From the IMG/VR virus record IMGVR_UViG_3300033571_008549, positions 1 through 44,171 of that record: a stretch of DNA of 44,171 bases, one strand, 5' to 3'. This document shows positions 33,101-40,478 of this stretch, in pieces (within the stretch, counting starts at the first letter, position 1; each line of letters starts with the position of its first letter). Origin of the DNA: a virus. The notes beneath the pieces were generated by a model, which was not told the DNA's origin, did no database searches, and was given only the letters and a program-made list of their open reading frames with translations. A program made the position numbers and the translations under genes.

Positions 33101-36100
33101 CTTTTTGTTTAACAAGTCTTTTCTCAATAAGAGATACTAAAATCTTTTCAATTTCATCAGCCTCTAAATGTAAAGACAAATCAGTTTTAACTGTGTTATC
33201 TTCATTTACATTTACAAACTTAATATGGTGTTCTGGTAAAGCTCTTCTTCCTAGTTCATTTCTTACAACTTGTAAGAAGTCACCAAGATTACCAATATAC
33301 TTACCATTCTTATATTCATATCCTATCTCCTCAAGTAACTGAGTTTTTAAGATATCCGTATAATCATCTACTGCATTTTCATATGCTTGAGCTGCTCCAG
33401 CTACATTAGGATTATTGATAATACCTTGTTCATATAATCCTTCAAGAATAAGTTTTCTTAACTGAGTAGAGAATACTGTTTTACCTTTATACTTATTTGG
33501 TACTGCAGTTACATTCTTAAGGTATTCAAGATACACAACATTTGGAGTGAATTCAATATCTGATTTAAGATTTTTTTGTTCCTCTTCATCTTCATAAATC
33601 TGATCAGGTTTACCGTCTTTTGTAATACTTGCAACTTTAGAACCTGTTTGGAATGTTGCATATTGAATACCAGACTTCAACATTTGGTGATGTAAAGATT
33701 CAAGATCAGAACCTTTTATAACTGAAGGAATCAATGGCATCAATGCAAATTTATGCATAGAATTTACAGGTAATCCTGTATTTGCTAAGTGTCCAAAGTT
33801 TTGTAATTTGTACACAGGAAAAAACTCAGTGATATCTGACATATCAACATCTTTACCTTGTATAATTTTTTGGAATAAAGCTTCTTGTTTATCAGACCAA
33901 TCATTCTCAAGATATCTTAAAGATCTGTAGGCATCAAAAGTTAAGTAACCTTGACCATCAGCTTCTTCCATTTTCTCATAGGTATCCATTTCAATGTCTA
34001 CTCTACGTTTTACTTCATTAGTTAAAGCTTCTCCTTTATAACCATTACTTAATCTTCTAGTGTAATCAGCTGTAAGACCTTTTCTAATTTGATCTCTGTA
34101 TACTGATTTTCTATTTATATCTCTTAGAATAGCTGTATTAAATGTACCATCATAATTCCAGTTTAATACACTATTTCCAAACTGAGGTAATTTTGATAAT
34201 GTATTAGCATAAGAAGTATTTTTTACAAAACCATTAATAAACTTTCTTGCATATACATCAGTTAAGAAACCACGGCCCCCAGATGTAGAACCTGTATTTC
34301 TTTTATGCATTTCTTCTTTTGCATGGTTATATTGTACAATGTCACCATACATTAAACTTGCAGTTTCAAAATTGTGTATCCAAGAGTTATAAGTAAATGC
34401 TTTTACTAGTGCTGTTTTAGCATCAACCTTACTCATACCAATTGCAGTAAGTATATTTAATAATTTAGGATCAACATAGTTTACTTCATTAAGATAGTTT
34501 TCATTTTTTACTGTCTGTCCATCAAAATAATTTTTGACCTCATTTGACAATATTTCTTTGAAATCTGGATTAGTTTCAATGTAATCTTTGATGGTACCTG
34601 TTTTGATATTATTGTAGATAAATTCTTTGGTATCATCAGTCAACACATTATCAAATGCTGTAAACACTTGACCTGCATATACTTTTGGATCACCATTAGA
34701 ATCATATTCTAAAACTCTATTATAACCAACATAGTTTTTATAGGTATCAATATTGTTATTGAATTTTTGGATTCTTTCAAGTTCAGCATCCATGTAGTCA
34801 ATAAAAAATTCATCTATTGAGTATTGTTCTGCATTTCCGTTTGGAGCAAACATATCAATATCAATATACAAATGTCCATCTTCTCCTTTACCCATTCCTC
34901 CAATAATGTCACCTTCAACTCTAACACCAAAGGATGATGATTTAGAAGCATGTCTCATAAATTCTTGTAGACCACCTTTTAACATCATGTGCATCTCTTG
35001 TAAGAATTTACTATAAACATCTAATGAAGTTGTGTTAGCACCTTCTGAACCTTCAGCAATCTGAGTTCCGGATACATAGTTTAACTGTAAACTCTTTCCA
35101 TCCCTCTTCTCAAAACTGTTAGTATCAATAGCAAAAATACTATTAAGAATCTTAGATCTTAGAGTAAAGGAATTCACTTCAGGATTAAGATAACTCATAT
35201 ACTGCAGCTCGTCTGTTCCCCACAAATCTTGTAATTTCTTAGCTTTATTAATACCATGCACTATCATACTCACAGTATTGTCCTCAATATGTTCAGAAAC
35301 TAAATTTCTTTCTGCATTAAGTACACTAAAGTTTGAAGAGTCAGCACCATATTTACCTTGTAACTCTGCAAATCTTTCAATGATATTTTTTTGTTTAAAC
35401 TCTTTATCAGAAATAACACCAGCAGGAATACCATTCTTGAGTACACCAACAGGATCAAGTTTAAAATCACCAATAGCTCTTAACTGTTTACTTGTTACTT
35501 TATTCTTTGGAATATTAGATTCTTTCTCAAGTTCAGCTAATTCTTTAATTGCTTTAAAAGTATACTCTAAACTATAGTATTTTTTGTTTGCCGTTAATTC
35601 ATTTTTAATAACTGATAATTCATCCATGTATAGACCAATAGCTCTTGCAAAATCAAATGCTTTTGTACTATCAAATTCTCCATTATCTTTTCTTGCAAAC
35701 TTTTCAGCAACTTTTTGAAGATCTAAAGTATTGATATTGTTAACTCTATTAACATAAGAATTATCTGTATCAGCTTTAAATTTATTCTGGAATTTTCTAA
35801 GGACACTAGAAATTTCAATAGAAGCTTCAGTAACTTCTAACTCATAACCTTTACCTTCTTTAAATGCCGTAAGTTGAATGTATGTAATCCTAGGTTTTTT
35901 AAAGTCTTGCCAAAAAGCAGAACTAATTTTAAACTCAGAACTATCCAATAACTTTGTAGGATCCGGAAGTTTATAATCAAGTAACTGTTGTAATTCAGGA
36001 AAGGTAAGAGCAGCTGTCTTAAGTTCATTATACATTTCAACTCTGTCCTTAATACCACCAATAGCTCTGGTTACATTATTCCATGTTGTTGTAAAATCAG

Positions 36101-39100
36101 CAAGTTCTTTAAACCCAAGTTTATTATAAACATAGTTTTTACCACTTTTCTTAAATAAACTTTTTAAAATGTACAGTGTTTCTTTACTTGCAAGTTCTTG
36201 AAGTGACTTATCATTAACAACTTTATCACCATACCTTTCACTTGTTTGTGCTTCTTCTGCTACTGTTTTATTTTCTTCATCATCTGCATAGTCAATCTCA
36301 ATAAACTTCTGGCGTACAATATCAAATGTACTATTTTCAATATGATATTTAACTAAACCTTTTGTTTCATCACCAAAGTTTTCTAAACCAAGTTTTAGAA
36401 TTCTTGCAACATCTTCTAACTGGTCTACTTTTACAGCATCATTTTCAGTTTTTGCAGTCTCAAGTTCAGTTAAAACAGCATTGTATCTTTTTTGTAGTTC
36501 TTCTTGAACCATTTCATAAGCTACCTTTTTGTTTCTTGCATCAGTAAGAATTTTTACTGCACCAGCTTTACTTACAATTTTATCATCATTTTGTTGTGCA
36601 GCAAGGGCAACACTATCAGCATAGACTTTATCAATTGTATCTGAAATAATAGAGTCAATACTATTTACTAATTCAGTAGAGTCTTGAAAGTTTAATACTT
36701 CAGCTTTTTTATCTTCTACTGAACTAACACCTCTGTCAAGCATACTAAACATAGCATTGTCAACATTTGGCTTATACTTGTTTAATATACTTGGATCCCC
36801 ACTGGCCATGTATAAGTTATCATATAGTTCTTTGACAGCAGGTACAAGTGTTACTTCTCCGGCTACTTCCTCTCTCTTGAAGTTCTTATTAAAAAGTCCT
36901 TTAATAAAGTTTAATATTCTTCTAAATAAGCTATTTCTAGTTGGAGCACCTTTTGTTGCTTTTGGATTTAAAATATAACTTCTAAAATCTTCAGCTAACA
37001 TTTCTTCTAGTTCAAAGAAAGACTTATCTATATTAGGTTGATTACCTTTTGCATCTTTAAAGTTTTTAACTTCATTATACAATTTAGTTTTCTCTTCTTT
37101 AGTTAAAAATAATTGAGAGAATCCATGCCATGCTTCATGGTAAACATCAACCATAGTACCACCAATCTCTGTATTGATATTAATACTGGTATCAGCTAAG
37201 GTAGCTCCATTAATAATGAAACTTGCAAATGAATCTGAGTTAACAATGTTTCCTATTTGAGTAAGAGAAATAATTTTAGATAACGGGCTCTTAGACCACC
37301 ATTCTTGAGCAGCTTGTACTTGTTCTTTAGTTACACCATTTGGCAACTTAGCACTTCTATCCCATTGAAATCTATTGAATATTTTACCTACTTCAGTATT
37401 TTCAGTCTCTGGCCCTTTTGTATCTGTTGGTTGAATACCTTCTTCTACATTTGGAACAGTCGGAAAGTTAACACTTGACTCACCAATATTACTTTTGGGT
37501 ACTTCTGTTTCAACACTAGTAGTTGGTTGAGTAGATTTACTCCAAGTACCAATCAACTGACCATCAACTGTAATTTCAGAGTAACTGTAACCTTTAGCTT
37601 CCATATTAGCATAAAGTCTTTTCTCTCCTGTGTTATAATTACTAGCATTAGTATAGGCTTTGTTATCTGTAAGAATTGTTGCACCAGCTTCTACAGCTTT
37701 AATAGCTTCTTTAATAGTTTTATTTTGTTGGGTTTTTTGTTGTTCTTCAGTACCTCTTTTACCTCCAATTGATACAAATATTACATCATTATCAGAATAG
37801 TTACCTGTATTAGCAAATGATCCTGCTTGTTGTCTATATGTTTCTGTTGAACTTCCAGTAATACCTTCTCCAAATCCTATAAACTGAGTAGCAATACTTG
37901 CTTTAGAAATTGCTTTTTTATCAGCAGCTTGTATAGGTGTAACTGTAAAAATATTTTTTTTATCAAAGTTTTTACTACTAATAGATAATTGAGTAATATT
38001 AAATCTAGCTTTAAAAGCTTGTTCATTTTTAACATTACCTTCATTAGTTCTAAACTCCCAATCTTTTGGTGCAAGAACTGTAGTTGGAATACCTAATTTT
38101 ATACCTGCTTTAGCACCAGCTTCATCAAATCCAGTTTGACCACCACTTCTTATTAATGTAATTTTGTTTTTAAGGTTTGGTGAATTAACTATACCATATA
38201 ATAAATCATAAGTAAACTTATCAACTTCTTCTTGAGTACGACCTTTCATGTCATATATACCGTTCCCTGCAATATTTAAAGTTTTTGCATTTACTGTATT
38301 TAAGGCTTTTACAATATTTTCAATTGCCTTTGACATGCTGTCTTTACTAATAGCATTCAAAGGTATACCATTTGTTTCTATTGTTCTATAAACCTTACCT
38401 TGTTCTTTTACAGATTTTTTAGTAAGTTTTTCCCCAGGAGTTTCAAAGTTATCTCCTAAATGTATTGTTGCATCAGCAGAAGCATTGATTCTAGTTCTAG
38501 CTGGATAACCACCAGTTTGATTTTCTTCAAAATTAATTGTATTATTTTGAGTAGGTAAACCATTATCAACTTTTTCCTTAGCCTTATTCAGAGATTCTGT
38601 AAATGCTGTATTAGGTCTAAACATAATATAAGAGTTGAATACTCCTAAACTATTCTCAGGAGTAAACACTACATCAGCAGGGAACTGTTTAATAAAATCA
38701 GTATAATTTGCTCTTACAAACTTACCAGTAGCCGCATTATAATCTAAAAATGTTTTACCATTAAGCTTAGGTTCAAACTTCATTTTAGAAGATTGAATTT
38801 TTTCTTTATCATAATAAGCATTGGTAAGTACTTCTTTTATTTTATCCTTTGCATCAGCTGCAGATAAGTCTAACTTAATAGGGGCAAATGCTTTATTTAA
38901 CTCATCTAAGTTTACTTTTTGATTATTTTCTTGAGCTTTTTTTTGTGCTTTTGCTTTTAACAGTATTGTTTTATCATATGTGTAAGGTGTATAAAAGAAA
39001 GATATCACCTGTGATGATTGGTTAAAATTAATTTTATGTCTTTGAACTTCAGGATCTAAATTAACAGTAAACTGATTAACATATATAAATTTATTAGCAT

Positions 39101-40478
39101 CAGATATATTAGGGTTGCTCAAAACAGTAGCTATCTTATCAATGATAGTTTCATCCATGTTAGGTCTGTTTACAGCAAACTCTCTATCATTAATAGTAAC
39201 TACAGCCTGTGATTTACCAAAACCATCTCGAGGTGACTTAATAATATCTAAAGTTTTATATACATCATTTGATACACCTGGGATATTAATCAATTCATTA
39301 AAAGGAATAGTCTTTCTTACATAACCAAAGTTTAATCCATTACTAATTCCTGTTATACTATATTGCCCAAGTTTACCACTAAGGATATCTTGTTTCATTC
39401 CATAAAGAATCTTAAACTGTTCTTGTTGTTCAGCATCAAGTTCTTTAAGTAACTCATCAGTTGTCCTACCTTGTTTAGCCAACATTTCTTCAAACTCTTC
39501 TGTAGATAATTCTGAATCAGCAATTTGATTGTCAAGTAATTGTCTTGGTGTAATAATCTGGTCAGATAATCCATAGATATCAGTTACTCTAAATCTTCCA
39601 TTTTCAAATCGAGTATCTCTTAAGTACTGATATACAGGTTTACCAGTTTTATCAATATGCCCATCTTCATCAAACATTACAAATTGATTAGTAGCTTTAT
39701 CAGTAAGAACCATAACAATCATTTCATTTGCTTCAGTAACTCCTGCTTTACCAGTACGGTATTTTTTGAATGTAGCACTTTTAATAATTCTATCAACAGA
39801 ATACTTATCCAACCAAGTTTGTCTCATACCAGTCAACTTTGCAGGTGTCAAAACTAAAGTTACACCTTCATAGACTGCTTCTGACATTCCGTTAAAATCA
39901 TCTGGTAATGCTTTCTTGATATTAAAAAGAGTATTGTAAATTCTATCTTTTGATTTATCAATTTTTTCAATTTCAAACTCTCCTTTTTCAGAAGGTTTCT
40001 TAGCTTCAAACATTTGCATAGTTAAGCCAAAAGGACTGTAGGCACCTAGTCTTACATCTGCTCTTTGAACTGGTTTCTTTTCATTTTGGTCATTTAATTC
40101 AATTCCTTTTTGAATAGCAATAAGAGTCTTTAATGTTTCAGGATCTGTTTGAGGTTTAAAAATTTCAAAGACATTATCAATACCAGTATCAGGATCAAGA
40201 AACTTATCTCTTAAATCCAAAAGATCAACAGTCTTATCAATCTTTACACCTCGCATAAAAGGTTTAGAAATAATAATACCTATAATACTTGGAAGTTGTT
40301 GTACAAATAATGCACCTGTTACTGGATCATTATCTTCATCATACACATCAAATATGGTTTGCATAAATGAATTAGGATTAAATACTTCACCATTTTTCAT
40401 AGCTTCATTTATTCCTGAGACTGTAGTAACATACAGGTTCTTAATATCGTTTTCTGTTAAAACACAACTTGTTTTCAT
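27129..40478 (-). CDS. 4,449-residue RNA polymerase-polyvalent fusion protein
   Basis: Domains seen in order. About 725-820: a YpsA/SLOG-like Rossmann domain (NIAGNGIYD, then LIRSGGQTGFDEAG with S778-G783, then GIPTTVLAPKDW). About 870-985: a module SFANTGNYSDNDVIFVS with AVEAGATILTDN, often joined to the former in giant phage proteins. HEAWH at 1114-1118 with EEMLAEDF 40 residues later: a zincin peptidase. About 2130-2700: RNA polymerase core, with DGQGYLTFDAYRSL, HKFALMPLIPS (~2241), a conserved Lys in TGSKV (2280), RIPVQG (2580) and the metal-binding ADFDVDKL (Asp2619, 2621, 2623). About 4040-4170: a nucleotidyltransferase-like fold (LAGST at 4050, then HDLDW at 4071-4075). About 4320-4385: a second SLOG-like segment (SRNYS, FGNSSTDRPFLEYL). 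Other parts are unassigned. Start ATGA overlaps the upstream gene. RNA polymerase is secure by motif; its role as virion polymerase is by analogy to phi14:2 gp66. Confidence 0.85.
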   Translation of the reverse strand: MKTSCVLTENDIKNLYVTTVSGINEAMKNGEVFNPNSFMQTIFDVYDEDNDPVTGALFVQQLPSIIGIIISKPFMRGVKIDKTVDLLDLRDKFLDPDTGIDNVFEIFKPQTDPETLKTLIAIQKGIELNDQNEKKPVQRADVRLGAYSPFGLTMQMFEAKKPSEKGEFEIEKIDKSKDRIYNTLFNIKKALPDDFNGMSEAVYEGVTLVLTPAKLTGMRQTWLDKYSVDRIIKSATFKKYRTGKAGVTEANEMIVMVLTDKATNQFVMFDEDGHIDKTGKPVYQYLRDTRFENGRFRVTDIYGLSDQIITPRQLLDNQIADSELSTEEFEEMLAKQGRTTDELLKELDAEQQEQFKILYGMKQDILSGKLGQYSITGISNGLNFGYVRKTIPFNELINIPGVSNDVYKTLDIIKSPRDGFGKSQAVVTINDREFAVNRPNMDETIIDKIATVLSNPNISDANKFIYVNQFTVNLDPEVQRHKINFNQSSQVISFFYTPYTYDKTILLKAKAQKKAQENNQKVNLDELNKAFAPIKLDLSAADAKDKIKEVLTNAYYDKEKIQSSKMKFEPKLNGKTFLDYNAATGKFVRANYTDFIKQFPADVVFTPENSLGVFNSYIMFRPNTAFTESLNKAKEKVDNGLPTQNNTINFEENQTGGYPARTRINASADATIHLGDNFETPGEKLTKKSVKEQGKVYRTIETNGIPLNAISKDSMSKAIENIVKALNTVNAKTLNIAGNGIYDMKGRTQEEVDKFTYDLLYGIVNSPNLKNKITLIRSGGQTGFDEAGAKAGIKLGIPTTVLAPKDWEFRTNEGNVKNEQAFKARFNITQLSISSKNFDKKNIFTVTPIQAADKKAISKASIATQFIGFGEGITGSSTETYRQQAGSFANTGNYSDNDVIFVSIGGKRGTEEQQKTQQNKTIKEAIKAVEAGATILTDNKAYTNASNYNTGEKRLYANMEAKGYSYSEITVDGQLIGTWSKSTQPTTSVETEVPKSNIGESSVNFPTVPNVEEGIQPTDTKGPETENTEVGKIFNRFQWDRSAKLPNGVTKEQVQAAQEWWSKSPLSKIISLTQIGNIVNSDSFASFIINGATLADTSININTEIGGTMVDVYHEAWHGFSQLFLTKEEKTKLYNEVKNFKDAKGNQPNIDKSFFELEEMLAEDFRSYILNPKATKGAPTRNSLFRRILNFIKGLFNKNFKREEVAGEVTLVPAVKELYDNLYMASGDPSILNKYKPNVDNAMFSMLDRGVSSVEDKKAEVLNFQDSTELVNSIDSIISDTIDKVYADSVALAAQQNDDKIVSKAGAVKILTDARNKKVAYEMVQEELQKRYNAVLTELETAKTENDAVKVDQLEDVARILKLGLENFGDETKGLVKYHIENSTFDIVRQKFIEIDYADDEENKTVAEEAQTSERYGDKVVNDKSLQELASKETLYILKSLFKKSGKNYVYNKLGFKELADFTTTWNNVTRAIGGIKDRVEMYNELKTAALTFPELQQLLDYKLPDPTKLLDSSEFKISSAFWQDFKKPRITYIQLTAFKEGKGYELEVTEASIEISSVLRKFQNKFKADTDNSYVNRVNNINTLDLQKVAEKFARKDNGEFDSTKAFDFARAIGLYMDELSVIKNELTANKKYYSLEYTFKAIKELAELEKESNIPKNKVTSKQLRAIGDFKLDPVGVLKNGIPAGVISDKEFKQKNIIERFAELQGKYGADSSNFSVLNAERNLVSEHIEDNTVSMIVHGINKAKKLQDLWGTDELQYMSYLNPEVNSFTLRSKILNSIFAIDTNSFEKRDGKSLQLNYVSGTQIAEGSEGANTTSLDVYSKFLQEMHMMLKGGLQEFMRHASKSSSFGVRVEGDIIGGMGKGEDGHLYIDIDMFAPNGNAEQYSIDEFFIDYMDAELERIQKFNNNIDTYKNYVGYNRVLEYDSNGDPKVYAGQVFTAFDNVLTDDTKEFIYNNIKTGTIKDYIETNPDFKEILSNEVKNYFDGQTVKNENYLNEVNYVDPKLLNILTAIGMSKVDAKTALVKAFTYNSWIHNFETASLMYGDIVQYNHAKEEMHKRNTGSTSGGRGFLTDVYARKFINGFVKNTSYANTLSKLPQFGNSVLNWNYDGTFNTAILRDINRKSVYRDQIRKGLTADYTRRLSNGYKGEALTNEVKRRVDIEMDTYEKMEEADGQGYLTFDAYRSLRYLENDWSDKQEALFQKIIQGKDVDMSDITEFFPVYKLQNFGHLANTGLPVNSMHKFALMPLIPSVIKGSDLESLHHQMLKSGIQYATFQTGSKVASITKDGKPDQIYEDEEEQKNLKSDIEFTPNVVYLEYLKNVTAVPNKYKGKTVFSTQLRKLILEGLYEQGIINNPNVAGAAQAYENAVDDYTDILKTQLLEEIGYEYKNGKYIGNLGDFLQVVRNELGRRALPEHHIKFVNVNEDNTVKTDLSLHLEADEIEKILVSLIEKRLVKQKVKGEALVQVSSGMSNKLWNQGSKFTGATDEEVRKYLGSNNLPFYNNEEGNTSAMKVAIALQGDFQNLFKVKHPDNNLIEVLNEDGSLNFDASLDRLNEAIKDEDWLNTGNNRKSVTLTAVRIPVQGLNSMEFMEVHHFLNPAAGNIIIPPSEIVAKSGADFDVDKLTTFMPSINENGEFRINDTKFTNKSLKTLIDNIKKSDDPKKREQILRLIEERKKVLENNLITSIRSILELPENYANLVRPNGTYLLKDIADDLESDVVDYNKFENEHEEGDRFITDKKGKAKKVISPTRVLEVGYNLHKHDVNMVGKAGLGIVAIENSLSPVFNALGAKMPLTYKPVYFDEGRQRYVEDKYGKNMDMRLRLNHNTTPQGNISLSNVLNAEGDAVSDLYSQMMNGLVDVEKDAWVFFIQGNTQVIPVLTYLIKAGVPKNEAINFVSQPLVREYVKQQKILGSVYGKLSGQAPQAESYIKYEASNLAISKLVNSEISQPIYNAVNVVNIKNTADDLIDTQKYQLKYLIKKDGELVELSKVMTGTAIKEGIDNALSKGNKGINHIKAIRQYDGDLQKYINLYTPASSLTTNNNYYTAASLANTGTFDSQDMRNRLAGGYPIDLKSLDMFLHFIEIEKQIKGIQALKREANPDTKTSKTIQEIVERTVALEDLSDLSKIDPALVDKLRNESILNSFFDNQIVLDLLEPLFKLRNNKKINDYVTYAISAYASSITKKYGKGQDGVRQFINEYKNSVVNYIFQNYMTNMVNAQGQVVNIPEIYRGSEVVNTKAELTNGILFQNNTFYINEAAIRKQFTDKTYLDSSASTESYKNVGLTPFRDQDDPFDTFSSYLRFVMEREFIKNKFPQVSMTPKTGWLKSRDYGTFLNQRALINSFNQKAIVGTEGYSFTKLVQSVIQEYPHLKDKYPVLLQLSEANLRGTEKILTLSNKALAKGDLAESYNLNLEDLANPNVQKAIDKDDVETNNYISEVFKILPIMSIYQNGVGYSKYGINKVLPYDQFLLVIENASINFINRNLNLNTFDTIFESLFKGKEYFKNYVQNPLEFNSTSNTNKLAKEEVLSVPILEIDLQEKPKETPVGTVIEFDTTIDEVEPSGMVRNRLSDVLGEEPSEAFLMKLYQNYVNLMGRNKERATSATPYKNFVGYVKNSNVIKYKDTYIFGTFEPRMNVFVSNMSSSPSSKELLAETIPYISKQFDVIGFAPKDVTDKYKRSGYQVSNATFNYNFKGENMDKYMYASNPGISMRLFGKPIEEVTSDEIKKISERGLAISAYKVIWTQLTKFEENADIDMLRDNLNDLKVPPHIIYNVIRNLDSWLNQSRESLNEAIKAMEARGEVYNKRNPPKRKLIKKYLRKNLAKLYDFSKVDIDPIGTNALNRIVPETENELNKLLVNYLASFGIKFEYTDIKEKLGMDTLAVADILNKIAYVQQDNSEDLPNIAGKFIAFMLQHNPLVTETYEALRKQSRYRTASKDEILNVIGELISEQLHKKTNTEMPKSLIDKIKLIIDYLFNVINKVRVQKINKNIGVIVDGVLTRNKALITAGKYKPGAEGKAVVPVNLQDALDSDPFATAIVDKMAENFMLAGSTTASEQGTIYRPNENQVHDLDWVSFLTRAKGKKVFESMYPNSIYVREILDEEGGLATDTWLIAPEGYTIENVKFQGSRRKVIDYDIVDSKGKVVSKYIANTDSHTGKIGAKAIDIFSYDEVTPENTKYKEMQLKSGITLRISDWRNTFAAKLSYGRIKDIWDYNRYIPNEYVESTEADISDKFVDMGEYQKVFGEDGTTADRKMRGLADGALVESIESFSPAQTTLRVVQKKIKDLLPEDLKSGVITQTKGRARLVAPLDNIQSPVIMLSRNYSLKDRPLDAPVKQALDVYMSKNAKFIFGNSSTDRPFLEYLLSKKYDNFTVYALTAKGKDKIITVDELFPETVEAEETKTFEQSDSDILKTVEFSNFFNSEILKNPELKIEEILEYYKKCKLGQ

